The notes: a model not told the origin generated them from the letters alone. DNA of 64,000 nucleotides from Planctomycetota bacterium (GCA_022711465.1 JAKLEZ010000011.1:147969-211968), one strand, 5' to 3'. Counted from the first letter of the stretch, positions 18,039-27,095 are shown. Made by a program: numbers and translations.

Positions 18039-18860
18039 GTGCCCCTCGCGGGCGAGGACCGGGCGGCATCGCTGGCCCGCGGCGGCGATGGGCAAGCCGC
18101 TCTCTTCCGCGGCGGCTGGCTGAACGCAGGCCAGGGCGCCGACGGCGAGCCGCGGTTGAGCGGGAAGACGATGAACCTTCTGCTCCGCGATCCGGAGGTC
18201 TTCCATGATCCAGGCACCAACCGCTTTCACATGCTGGTCACGGCACGGTTCACGGGTGGAAAGAGAATCTACGTCTCCTGGCTCGCGGACGGCGGATGGG
18301 GAGGCGACCTCATCTTCAGGGAACTCATCCAGAACTCCGACGGGACGCTGGGCACACGATTCGTGCCCGAACTGACGCCTGCGAGCGACAGACCCCTGAA
18401 ATACTCTTGGGAGGTTGAAAGTGGCGAGGTCGCCACCGACCGAGACTCGGTGAGCCTCGAGCCGTCCGGCCGCCCGACGGCGACACCCCTCGGTCTGCCA
18501 GCGAATGCTCACGTCCGCTTCCGGGCCTCCGCCGGCGGCAGGCCCGGACAGACCGGCGGCTTCGGCGTTCGCCTCAGCACCGGCGCCGGTGGGAAGCCGG
18601 CCTGCGAGCTGAGAATCGAGCCCCACGAACGCAAGGTCAGCCTGGGCAAGGAGGCGATCCCGTTTCAATCCCCGGAGGGCCTGGATCGGCCGATCCCCGT
18701 CGACCTCATCCTCAAGTACGACATCGTCGATGCATGCCTCGACAACCGGAACACGCTCGTGGGGCAACGCGTCTCCGGGGCCCGAGACCGCCTGGTCTTC
18801 TTCACGGAAGGCATCCACGTCACCTTCAGTCAAATCGAGGTCCGCCCACTGGCAAAGAAG
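18039..18860 (+). pseudogene. GH32-like remnant (decayed fructosidase/levanase-type gene)
   Basis: An in-frame stretch of about 270 codons resembles the GH32 family: RDPEVFHDP with surrounding residues matches the RDP motif region, GGDLIFRELIQNSDGTLGT the late propeller, and VDACLDNRNTLVGQR plus the final strand the C-terminal sandwich. The first blades with the nucleophile motif (WMNDPNG) are absent. The segment that should carry the acid/base EC motif is missing too: only about 15 residues separate RDP from GGDL. Translation runs on in frame into the next lipoprotein gene. No start codon with Shine-Dalgarno is seen. I read it as a decayed hydrolase of the sugar operon, not a fusion protein. 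Confidence 0.6.
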
Positions 18861-18941
18861 CATGCGCGCGTTTACCATCAGCCACACCGGCGGAAGTGGC
18901 CGCGTTCGCCGGCCGGAGGCCCGTGCTCACGGAGGAACGAC

Positions 18942-19937
18942 ATGATCGTGCGAAGAAGCCTCGTTCTGGGAATGGCCCTGCTTCCGTGCGTTCTGACGGC
19001 CTGCAAGCAGAGCGGCGATCAGGGTTCGACACAACCCGAAACGGCCGCCAGCAAGCCCGTCACGGCATCCAGGGGCACCATCGGCCTGTCGGTGCTCACT
19101 CTGACCAACCCGTTCTTCAAGGAGCTCGCCGACAGCTTCAGCGGCGAGGTCGCCGGCCACGGCTACGAGGCCATCGTGGTGAGCGGTGAACTCGACGCGG
19201 CCCGGCAAGGCAACCAGGTAAAGGACTTCATCGTACGTAAGGTGGCCGCCATCGTCCTGACCCCATGCGATTCCAAGTCCATTGGGCCGGTCATCCAGGA
19301 GGCCAACCAGGCGGGCATCCCGGTCTTCACCGCCGACATCGCCTGCCTCGACCCGGCGGCCAAGGTGGTCACCCACGTGGCCACCGACAATCACGGCGGC
19401 GGAATTGAGGCGGCCGTGGCCATGATCGAGGCCATCGGCGGCAAGGGCAAGGTGGCCATCGTGCATCATCCCGAAGTCGAGTCCGCCATGATGCGGGTCA
19501 GGGGCTTCGAGGAGCGAATCGCCCAGGAGAACGAGAAGGCCGGCGGCGGCATTCAGATCGTGGCCAGGCTGCCTGGCTACGGAGCCCGGGAACGGAGCTT
19601 CAGGGTCGCCCAAGATCTGGTGCAGGCCCACCCGGATCTGGGCGGCATCTTCGCGGTCAACGACCCCTCGGCACTGGGGGTGCGGGCGGCACTCGAGAAC
19701 GCCGGCAAGGCCGATCAGATCAAGATCATCGGCTTCGACGGTCAGCCCGAAGGCAAGAAGGCGATCCGGGAAGGCAAGATCTACGCCGACCCGATCCAGT
19801 TCCCCGACCGGATCGGACGGGAGGTTGCTCAGGCCATCGTGAAACACTTCGCCGGCGAGACCGTTCCACCTGAAATCCTGATCCCGACAGCCCTCTACCG
19901 CCAGAGAGATGCCGAGGCGGATCCGGCCATCCGGTAG
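18942..19937 (+). CDS. second sugar-binding lipoprotein, RbsB-like
   Basis: This 331-residue lipoprotein (lipobox LTAC, Cys21) has the type I binding fold: LTLTNPFFKELADSF, VLTPCDSKSIGP, FTADIACL, IFAVNDPSALGVRAA and IGFDGQPEGKKAI. The start is fixed by GGAGG at 18931-18935, six bases before the ATG, although the frame stays open back through the GH32 remnant. It is only moderately similar to the first binding protein, so the two probably have different ligands. It precedes the second permease, from which it is separated by a tandem-repeat block. Confidence 0.88.
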   Translation: MIVRRSLVLGMALLPCVLTACKQSGDQGSTQPETAASKPVTASRGTIGLSVLTLTNPFFKELADSFSGEVAGHGYEAIVVSGELDAARQGNQVKDFIVRKVAAIVLTPCDSKSIGPVIQEANQAGIPVFTADIACLDPAAKVVTHVATDNHGGGIEAAVAMIEAIGGKGKVAIVHHPEVESAMMRVRGFEERIAQENEKAGGGIQIVARLPGYGARERSFRVAQDLVQAHPDLGGIFAVNDPSALGVRAALENAGKADQIKIIGFDGQPEGKKAIREGKIYADPIQFPDRIGREVAQAIVKHFAGETVPPEILIPTALYRQRDAEADPAIR

Positions 19938-19939
19938 AA

Positions 19940-20010
19940 GTGCGACCGGCATCGTGTGGAACCGGTGTCGTGTGGGACCGGCATCGTGTGCGACCGGCAT
20001 CTTGCCGGTC
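19940..20010. repeat. tandem 16-bp repeats with hairpin
   Basis: Three full 16-base units (19954-19969, 19970-19985, 19986-20001; type GTGTGNGACCGGCATC) follow a partial unit at 19940-19953. The last unit forms a perfect 8-bp hairpin with the next bases: GACCGGCATCTTGCCGGTC at 19992-20010, loop TCT. The block resembles intergenic REP-like elements and lies between the second binding protein and its permease. Confidence 0.75.
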
Positions 20011-20070
20011 AGACGTGACAGACTGGAAACCTGTCCCACAATGCTGCTTCAGATACCCGACAGGGCAGCT

Positions 20071-21441
20071 ATGGCCACGACGGACAACCGCAACGAGATG
20101 CGAACAGCGTTCTCGAAAGCCTTCTCCGATTACGGGATGGTCCTGGTACTGCTGTTGTTGTGCGGCTACTACAGTTGGGTCACGTTCGACGAGCAGCATC
20201 CGGTCGGCGAGGCAGGCGCCCGGGCCCTCACCCGGCAGATCCTCCGACGTTTTCAGAAGCCGGCCTCGGTGCTGATCGTTGGCCGCGACATTCCCGAAGA
20301 CGTCCTCTTCACCCATGCGCTCGAGGCGAGCCTTGGTCACGCGGGCTTCTCCGTGGAAGCCACGGTTCGCGGCCAGCCGGTGGACGCTCGGCGCGAACTC
20401 GAGCGGATCTCCAGCCAGGGCGTGAGGCTCGACATCATCGCCGGCAACCACGTCACTGCGAACTGGGCGGTCTTCGGTGACCTGAAGACCGCCTTTCCCA
20501 GCCTCGCGAACGCCAAGGTCATCATGCCCCAAAGCTACCGATGGCCCAACTTCCTCAAGGCGGACAACCTTCTCAACGTAGCCGACCAGATCGCAGTGAT
20601 CGCCATCCTGGCCATCGGCATGACCCTGGTCATCATTACCGGCGGCATTGATCTCTCCGTCGGCAGCCTGATCGCCCTCTCCGCAGTCGTCACTGCCCTG
20701 CTGATCCGAAACCTGGCCGGCGCCGAGCAAGCCTCGGTCGCGGGCATGGTTCTCGGCTCGGCCGGGGGCATTCTGGTGTGCGGGCTGATGGGCCTGTTCT
20801 CCGGGCTCATGGTCACCGTCTTCGCCGTTCCTCCGTTCATTGCCACGCTGGGCATGATGCTCGTCGCCAGCGGTCTCGCGTACCTGCTCCCGCAGGGCCA
20901 GGCCGTTTATCAGATTCCGGCGTCCTTCGTCTGGCTGGGGCGCGGGGCCAGCGTCCTCGGAATCCCCAACGCCGTCTTCCTCGCCCTTGTCCTGTACGTT
21001 CTGGCTCATTTGCTGATGAGCCGCACGACGCTGGGCCGGTGCATCTACGCCATCGGCGGCAACCGTGACGCGGCCAGGTTCTCCGGTGTGCCCGTGAAGC
21101 GTGTCCTGCTCATCGTCTACGCCGTCTGCGGAGCGATGGCCGGCCTGGGCGGCGTGGTCACGGCTTCCCAGCTCAGGTGCGGATCACCTACCTACGGACG
21201 GCTCTATGAGCTCTACGTCATCACCGCCGTGGTGGTCGGCGGAACCAGCCTCTCCGGCGGCGAAGGCCGAGTTTTCGGCACCTTGGTCGGAGCCCTGGTC
21301 ATCGCGGTCATTCAGAACGGAATGAACCTCACCGGCGTGGAAAGCTACACCCAGAATGTCGTCCTCGGGCTGGTCATCCTCGGTGCGGTCCTGTTTGACA
21401 ACTTGAAGCGCCGGGGTTTCCCTCTCCTGGGCCGCAAATGA
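20071..21441 (+). CDS. sugar ABC transporter permease with inserted extracytoplasmic domain
   Basis: This 456-residue protein is far longer than E. coli RbsC (321). After helix 1 (about 22-38, MVLVLLLLCGYYSWV) comes an insertion of about 120 residues with alpha/beta character (ASVLIVGRDIPEDVLFTHAL, LDIIAGNHVTANWAVFGDL). The ordinary RbsC core follows: VIITGGIDLSVGSLIALSA, IYAIGGNRDAARFSGV and VVVGGTSLSGGEGRVFGT. By topology the insertion would face the periplasm, where it could dock or replace part of the binding protein. The ATG at 20071 is favoured; ATGs at 20041 and 20098 are possible. No ATPase gene is near. Confidence 0.85.
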   Translation: MATTDNRNEMRTAFSKAFSDYGMVLVLLLLCGYYSWVTFDEQHPVGEAGARALTRQILRRFQKPASVLIVGRDIPEDVLFTHALEASLGHAGFSVEATVRGQPVDARRELERISSQGVRLDIIAGNHVTANWAVFGDLKTAFPSLANAKVIMPQSYRWPNFLKADNLLNVADQIAVIAILAIGMTLVIITGGIDLSVGSLIALSAVVTALLIRNLAGAEQASVAGMVLGSAGGILVCGLMGLFSGLMVTVFAVPPFIATLGMMLVASGLAYLLPQGQAVYQIPASFVWLGRGASVLGIPNAVFLALVLYVLAHLLMSRTTLGRCIYAIGGNRDAARFSGVPVKRVLLIVYAVCGAMAGLGGVVTASQLRCGSPTYGRLYELYVITAVVVGGTSLSGGEGRVFGTLVGALVIAVIQNGMNLTGVESYTQNVVLGLVILGAVLFDNLKRRGFPLLGRK

Positions 21442-21498
21442 CCTTCTCCATTCTCCGGTCGTCGTTCCGAGGCGGTCTCACCTCTCACTTCCGCGAGG

Positions 21499-21553
21499 TT
21501 GACACCGGTTCGCCGGTCGAATACGCTTCAGATCGCGTCTCATACGTATACGT
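21499..21553 (+). promoter_or_regulatory. candidate promoter and MarR operator
   Basis: A perfect TTGACA at 21499-21504 is 17 bases from TACGCT at 21522-21527 (3 of 6 to the -10 consensus). Just past the implied start lies the perfect 10-bp palindrome ACGTATACGT (21544-21553). A palindrome there, directly before a marR gene, suggests autorepression. Confidence 0.4.
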
Positions 21554-21576
21554 CATATTCGCCCGGAACCGGCGGC

Positions 21577-22098
21577 ATGCCCACCAGCCACGACATCGCG
21601 ATGGCCTTACGGACCGCATACTGGGCCATGCACCGGCGGGCGGACACCGCGTTGAGCCCGCATAAAGTGACCGCCAACCAGTTCGTGCTGCTCGCCCTTC
21701 TCGCCGAGCAGGACGGCGTCACCCAACAGGAGCTCGTCCGCCGAGCCTCTTCCGACGCCAACACCATCCGAGCCATGCTCGTCCTGCTTGAAAACCAGGG
21801 TCTCGTCGCGCGGCGGCCGCATCCGACCGATGGCCGAGCCCGCAACGTCGCCCTGACCCCGAAGGGGCGGCACCGGTACGTCCTTCTGTGGAACAAGAGC
21901 CAGGACTTCCGCCGGCGGCTCATCCGTCTCTTCACCCCCGGCGAAACGGATCTCCTGGTCGAGTACCTGCAACGGATTGCCGAGGGAACGCATCCGATGG
22001 TCGGCACCCGTCGGGGCCACAAGCGAACCGTCAGGACCGCCGGCCGCGGTCGTGGCCTCATCGTCCGGAAAACGCCTTTGAGGAGGACTGAACCATGA
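21577..22098 (+). CDS. MarR-family transcriptional regulator
   Basis: This 173-residue winged-helix protein has the MarR layout: dimerising N-terminal helix, HKVTANQFVLLALLAEQDGV, the recognition region TQQELVRRASSDANTIRAML, and the wing LVARRPHPTDGRARNVALTPKG. It should bind a palindromic operator and release it on sensing a small molecule. The stop overlaps the ATG of the esterase as ATGA, so the pair is translationally coupled and the esterase is its probable target. The tail beyond residue 140 is rich in Arg and Gly. ATG 21577 is chosen; 21601 would shorten the first helix. Confidence 0.85.
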   Translation: MPTSHDIAMALRTAYWAMHRRADTALSPHKVTANQFVLLALLAEQDGVTQQELVRRASSDANTIRAMLVLLENQGLVARRPHPTDGRARNVALTPKGRHRYVLLWNKSQDFRRRLIRLFTPGETDLLVEYLQRIAEGTHPMVGTRRGHKRTVRTAGRGRGLIVRKTPLRRTEP

Positions 22099-24104
22099 CC
22101 CGCTGTCCGTCGTTCCGCATCGCCGCCGCATGGACCCTTGTCGGCCTGACCTCCATCCCGCTCCAGCAAGCCCTCGGCCAAGCCTCAAGGCCGGGGCGGG
22201 CCGCCGGTGTTCAGGGCCGCGGCTCCTACATCCCTTCTCCTGAAATCCTGGCCGACCACAAGGTGACGTTCAGAATCCTCGCCCCCAAGGCGTCGGAAGT
22301 CAGCGTCGGGGGGGACTGGGCCGGCGGCGGACCCGGCGAGAAGCTCACCAAGAATGACCAGGGCCTGTGGTCCGTCACCGTCGGGCCGCTCGTACCTGAT
22401 CTGTACAGCTACGCCTTCACCGTGGACGGCGTGAAGACCATCGACCCCCGCAACCCTCTGGTCAAGCAAGGCATCATCGGGCTGGACAGCATGTTCTATC
22501 TGGCCGGCGACGAGACCGCGTTCCAGGACAACAAGCCCGTCCCCCATGGCCAGATCCGCCAGGTCTGGTACCACTCCAAGACGCTCGATACCCAGCGGAG
22601 AATGCACGTCTACACACCGCCCGGCTACGACGACAGCCAGGAGAAGTACCCCGTCCTCTACCTGCTCCACGGTGCCGGCGACGAAGACTCCGGCTGGAGT
22701 ACGATCGGCCGGGCCGGATTCATCGCCGACAACCTGATCGCCGCAGGCAAGGCCAAGCGACTGATCATCGTCATGCCCAACGGCAGTCTGCCCCCACCGA
22801 CGAACACCCCCGGTTTCACCCCAGGTACGCCACCGTCACCTGAAGTGATGACTGCCCTGCAGGACCGCTTCACCAGCGAACTGATGAAAGAAATCGTCCC
22901 CTGCGTGGAGAAGCAGTTCCGAGTCGTGGCCGACCGCGAGCACCGGGCCCTGGCCGGCCTGTCCATGGGCGGCGGCCAGACGCTGCGGGTCCTGATCGTC
23001 CACCCCGATCAGTTCGCCTACGTCGCGATCTTCAGCGCCGGTATCTGGCGCGACGCCGAGACCTGGGAGAACCAGAACGCCGATTTCCTGAAGAAGGCTG
23101 AGCAGGTCAACCGGTCGTTGAAGCTCCTTTGGATCCGCGTCGGCGAGAAGGACTTCGCCCTGAACGGTTCCAAGGCCCTGGCCGACGCCCTTACTCGCCA
23201 CGGCTTCAGGCTCGACATGGCCACCTCCGGCGGCGGCCACACCTGGATCAACTGGCGGCAGTACCTGAACGGCCTGCTTCCTCACCTCTTCACCACGGCT
23301 CTGCAGGTCGCACCCGGCTTCGACGCCCGCCGTGAAGGCATCCAACGCGGCAAGCTCGAGACCATCGAGTACGATTCGAAAACCGTTGGAGTCAAGCGGA
23401 AAGCCGTGATCTACACGCCGCCCGGCTATTCGAGAGACGCCAAGTACCCGGTGCTGTACCTCCTCCACGGCATCGGCGATACCGAGACCGGATGGACGAG
23501 AACAGGCTCGGCCGACGTCATCCTCGACAACCTCTACGCCGAGAACAAGGCCGCCCCGATGATCGTGGTCATGCCCAACGGCCGGGCCAGCGCCGATCCG
23601 CCGCCGGCGAATCCGTTCCAGGGCAACCCGTTCCAGGCCTACGCGGCCTTCGAGGAAGACCTTCTCAAGGACCTGATCCCCTACATCGAGTCGCACTACT
23701 CCGTCCAGGCGGATCAAGAGCACCGAGCCATCGCCGGCCTGTCCATGGGCGGCGGCCAGTCGCTGAACTTCGGACTCAAGAACCTGGACACCTTCGCATG
23801 GGTCGGCGGTTTCTCTTCCGCTCCGAACACCAGGCCGGCGAAAGAACTGATCACGGATCCGACCACGGCGGCCAACAAGCTGCGCTTGCTGTGGGTCTCC
23901 TGCGGCGACCGCGACCGCCTCATGGAAACCAGCGCCAGATTCCACGCCGCCCTGGACGAAATGAGGATCCCACACATCTGGCACATCGACGCCGGCGATC
24001 ACGAGTGGCCGGTCTGGAAGCGCGACCTGTGCCTGCTGTCGCAGAGGCTCTTCCAGGCTGCGGAGGACCGTACGCCACCGGCAACCGGCTCATCGGCCCG
24101 CTGA
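22095..24104 (+). CDS. secreted esterase with two tandem CE1-type domains
   Basis: This 669-residue protein has a signal peptide (ending ALG), a CBM48-like beta-sandwich (about 45-130: VTFRILAPKASEVSVGGDW) and two feruloyl/acetyl-xylan-esterase-type alpha/beta hydrolase domains. Each carries YPVLYLLHG, IVVMPNG-type and GLSMGGGQ motifs; the nucleophiles are Ser290 and Ser550, with His in GGHTW and in AGDHEW. Both triads look intact, so both domains may be active. The likely role is removing ester groups from plant or algal polysaccharide. A GAGGAGGA Shine-Dalgarno lies inside the end of marR. Tandem active domains in one chain are less common than single-domain enzymes. Confidence 0.88.
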   Translation: MTRCPSFRIAAAWTLVGLTSIPLQQALGQASRPGRAAGVQGRGSYIPSPEILADHKVTFRILAPKASEVSVGGDWAGGGPGEKLTKNDQGLWSVTVGPLVPDLYSYAFTVDGVKTIDPRNPLVKQGIIGLDSMFYLAGDETAFQDNKPVPHGQIRQVWYHSKTLDTQRRMHVYTPPGYDDSQEKYPVLYLLHGAGDEDSGWSTIGRAGFIADNLIAAGKAKRLIIVMPNGSLPPPTNTPGFTPGTPPSPEVMTALQDRFTSELMKEIVPCVEKQFRVVADREHRALAGLSMGGGQTLRVLIVHPDQFAYVAIFSAGIWRDAETWENQNADFLKKAEQVNRSLKLLWIRVGEKDFALNGSKALADALTRHGFRLDMATSGGGHTWINWRQYLNGLLPHLFTTALQVAPGFDARREGIQRGKLETIEYDSKTVGVKRKAVIYTPPGYSRDAKYPVLYLLHGIGDTETGWTRTGSADVILDNLYAENKAAPMIVVMPNGRASADPPPANPFQGNPFQAYAAFEEDLLKDLIPYIESHYSVQADQEHRAIAGLSMGGGQSLNFGLKNLDTFAWVGGFSSAPNTRPAKELITDPTTAANKLRLLWVSCGDRDRLMETSARFHAALDEMRIPHIWHIDAGDHEWPVWKRDLCLLSQRLFQAAEDRTPPATGSSAR

Positions 24105-24201
24105 GCAATGACGTCGGCCGCCGATCCAACGGCCCCCGGCCCGAGGGGATACGCGCCGCGCGTTGTCCGGCGGCCGGGACAGGCCCAACAGGCGATGTTC
24201 G

Positions 24202-26619
24202 TCAACGAGCCGAGGGGCCGCTTGCCTCTGCCGCCGGTACGGATGCGGCCTCCTCGCCCGGCAGACGCAACTCGTCTTGTTCCAGCAGGAACTGCCGGCG
24301 CTTGACCACGTGCGTACGGAGCGTCTGGACGTTCTGGGTCAGCCGCTGTTCGGCGGCCTCGGGCGCGTCGCCCGTGGCCGTCGCCCGCAACTTGACATCC
24401 TGCTTCAGCTGATCGGCTATCGCGTCAATGAGCGGAAAGTACGTCTCCGGAGTGTAGATCGTGTCCAGGATATCGCGGGTACGCGCCAGGAACAGTCTGC
24501 GGAACCGTGGGTTGGCCAGCAACGGCCTGGAGAAGTAACCGCCCGGTCTCCACCATGGCATACCTCGTTGCGGAGGTTCGCCACCGAACGGACCGAAGCC
24601 CGGCGGACCGCCGCCAAATGGCCCTCCGCCAAACGGGCCGAAACCGCCGGCGGGGCCGGACTGCTCACGGCTTCCCGGGGGTCGGGCACCCTCCATGCCG
24701 AAGGTCAGCGGCATGTCGAAGAATACCTGGTCCGGCGGGATTCCATCGTAGTAGCCCCAGGTCTTGTCCTGGTCCCAGGGATACATCTCCCACTTCTTGG
24801 TTCCTTCGGCGTCGTGGTAGACGAAATGGTTGTTGAAGAACCCGTCCCAGTGCGAAAGGACCATGTTAACGGCGAAGTAGGTTGCGACCTGATCGACGTT
24901 GAAATGCCTCTGTATCAACTGCCATTGCTCGTCGCCCTTTGTTCTCTCGAGCTGCTCGATGAGAGCGACGAGATCGTCGTGGCCGCTTCGGGTGTTCGTC
25001 TTCTTCTCGTGCTGCTCGACCACACCTCGACCCAGCCAGGTCAACTTGTAGAGGTTGCCCGCGTCGTCGACCTTGTTCCGCCGCAGGAAAGAGCGGTTGG
25101 GCCGCTCGACCATCAGGTGATAGCCGACCATCCGACCATCGACCCACAGGCGCACGAACTCGGTCAGACAGGCCGCGTTGCCCGCCCGCCGGTACACGTC
25201 GTAGGCCAGAGCCTCGGCCAGAAGGAACCGTTCGCTGCCCTCATAGACGATATTGACGGCACTCATGCCATTGAGCGTGCGGTCTTTGTGAAAGAAGACC
25301 TTGTACCCGCGGCCATCTCCTCCTCGTGGACCGAATCCGCCTTCGCGCTTGACGACGTTGATGTGGTCGAAAAGTGTTGTCTTGCCGGCCTGGTGATCCA
25401 CATGGACGAAGGCGGATGTTCCTCGCGGCGGCCGCGGCTCCTCGGCATCCCTGCGGCCAAAACCCGGCGGTCCACCGAAGAAGCCACCCGGGCCGCCCGG
25501 CCCTCCGAATCCACCCGGCCCTCCGAATCCACCCGGACCGCCGGGACGGCGTTCAGGTGATGCGGGGGCGGCCGCGACTCTGGATTGCCCATCGCCCACG
25601 TGAAGGATGAAGCCGAAAGGAATCCTGGCAGATTCCCACTTCCCATGAACGTAGACGGACAGGGTCGGACGCAGGTCGCCCTCCGCCGGGTACACGCGTA
25701 GCGCCCCGCCTTCGGCCGCGGCCTTGACCCGGTACCTGAGCAAGATGCCCGGTCTCTGGCCAGGAATCGCACCCTGGTAGCACCCGCCGGCCGTGTCCTT
25801 GACCATCGGAACCACCGATTCCTGCCCTTCCACTCCTTCGGTCACAGCCCGATACAGGAGGTTGACTTCGCGCACTCGGTCGCCTCTGACCTCCGCTTCG
25901 ACACGCAGAGGCTGGTCCGGCTGGAGATCGTCCGGCCGGTCGCCGACGATGCGGATCACCGGAGGAAGCATCGCCGAGAAGCTCGCGTTCTGCTTCCCGG
26001 GCGTGCCGCTCGGTTTCGGAGCCTTCGCCGGCAGAGGTGAGGCCGCCCAGTTCTCCGCATCCTCACCCGATGCGGTCGGGCAGATTCGCTCCAGCGACGA
26101 GGAGTAGGCATCCGCGCTCACCGGCCACGGATCACGATCCTTGTACCGGACCTTGTCAATCCGCTTCTCTTTCGCGTCGGCGAGTTCGAGCTTCTCACTA
26201 CCCCGCTTCAGTGGCCGCTTCAAGGGGCCCAGCGCGGGCACGCCGTAGCTTTCCTGGAACGTAGCGGGATTCAGTGCGACCACAAGATATCCGTTCGCCT
26301 GGATCGTGGCGCCGTCAGGAAAGACATAGACCTTGCCCTTGTCCAGCGTCCACGAGCTCAGATCGACGGTCTGGCTTCCGGTGTTGTGGAGTTCGACCCA
26401 TTGCACATCGTCCTGATCCTCCGGGGCGTTGTAGAAGATCTCGTTGATCACCACGCCGGCCCTGGAATCTGACGGCGAGGTTGACGTCTTCGCATCATCG
26501 TCGCCTCCGTGGTCCCCACCCCCCGAACCCCAACCCATGCCCGGTCCGGCGAAGGAGGCCGCGATCACGAGAATCGCTGCGAGAGCCGCGATGACGATGC
26601 TCTTGGGTATGAAAGACAT
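24202..26619 (-). CDS. CotH kinase-family protein with lamin-tail domain
   Basis: This 805-residue exported protein has a signal sequence (MSFIPKSIVIAALAAILVI), a short Asp/Gly stretch, a lamin-tail domain (VVINEIFYNAPEDQDDVQWV, about 50-170), an immunoglobulin-like region and a CotH kinase-like domain (CLTEFVRLWVDGRMVGYHLM, YPWDQDKTWGYYD). CotH proteins are protein kinases related to spore-coat CotH; in Planctomycetota they occur as secreted proteins of unknown target. Two Gly/Pro/Phe-rich low-complexity segments interrupt it (coding 25462-25550 and 24568-24655). The start at 26619 has AGAGGA upstream; the 49 residues before it lack signal character. Confidence 0.82.
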   Translation of the reverse strand: MSFIPKSIVIAALAAILVIAASFAGPGMGWGSGGGDHGGDDDAKTSTSPSDSRAGVVINEIFYNAPEDQDDVQWVELHNTGSQTVDLSSWTLDKGKVYVFPDGATIQANGYLVVALNPATFQESYGVPALGPLKRPLKRGSEKLELADAKEKRIDKVRYKDRDPWPVSADAYSSSLERICPTASGEDAENWAASPLPAKAPKPSGTPGKQNASFSAMLPPVIRIVGDRPDDLQPDQPLRVEAEVRGDRVREVNLLYRAVTEGVEGQESVVPMVKDTAGGCYQGAIPGQRPGILLRYRVKAAAEGGALRVYPAEGDLRPTLSVYVHGKWESARIPFGFILHVGDGQSRVAAAPASPERRPGGPGGFGGPGGFGGPGGPGGFFGGPPGFGRRDAEEPRPPRGTSAFVHVDHQAGKTTLFDHINVVKREGGFGPRGGDGRGYKVFFHKDRTLNGMSAVNIVYEGSERFLLAEALAYDVYRRAGNAACLTEFVRLWVDGRMVGYHLMVERPNRSFLRRNKVDDAGNLYKLTWLGRGVVEQHEKKTNTRSGHDDLVALIEQLERTKGDEQWQLIQRHFNVDQVATYFAVNMVLSHWDGFFNNHFVYHDAEGTKKWEMYPWDQDKTWGYYDGIPPDQVFFDMPLTFGMEGARPPGSREQSGPAGGFGPFGGGPFGGGPPGFGPFGGEPPQRGMPWWRPGGYFSRPLLANPRFRRLFLARTRDILDTIYTPETYFPLIDAIADQLKQDVKLRATATGDAPEAAEQRLTQNVQTLRTHVVKRRQFLLEQDELRLPGEEAASVPAAEASGPSAR

Positions 26620-26763
26620 GACGTCCGTCCTCTGTGCCTCGTTGCCCTTGCCCCGGTGACACCGCCTGATCACCGGACGGTCGAGCCCTCGGTCGCGCGA
26701 TCGGCCACGGAACGACGAAGGTCGTGCTACCGCAGTGCTCGGGCACGAAGGGATTATCGTACC

Positions 26764-26786
26764 CATGTCAACCTTAAGGTAACATG
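26764..26786. promoter_or_regulatory. strong dyad symmetry, operator candidate
   Basis: A perfect 10-base palindrome, ACCTTAAGGT (26771-26780), is flanked by CATGT (26764-26768) and ACATG (26782-26786). These extend the symmetry by five more pairs with a one-base offset. It lies about 145 bases upstream of the CotH start. Confidence 0.5.
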
Positions 26787-27095
26787 AAGATAACGCCCCG
26801 CCGGAGCGTACTCACAGCGTCGTTGCGTCGGTGAGACTCCCGTGATCCGACGACGGTTAACCCGAACCGATCGTGCAGCCCGCGACCTGAATCGAAAGAA
26901 TCGGCACGCGGAGAAAGCCCGCCCAGCGTCAGGCAGCAGGACGGGCGGCATGGATCCATCGGGGCAGCGCCCCGCGGGTACGTTCCGCGACCCGAGCCCT
27001 GGATATCATGAAAGGCAAAGGACTTATAAGGATGCCCGTGACGCAGGTAAACGGCAACCTGAACGCGAAGAACGAACAGAAGTCGCGAACCGGGA

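Noticed and set aside
18039..19937. A single 632-residue GH32/binding-protein fusion
   Set aside because: A lipoprotein signal with a strong Shine-Dalgarno lies in the middle at 18942, so the downstream part is its own gene.
19940..20010. CRISPR array
   Set aside because: Units are 16 bases and directly abut, with no spacers and no cas genes nearby.
25462..25550. Repeats in the CotH gene as a CRISPR or minisatellite
   Set aside because: They encode an in-frame Gly/Pro/Phe-rich segment and there are no spacers.
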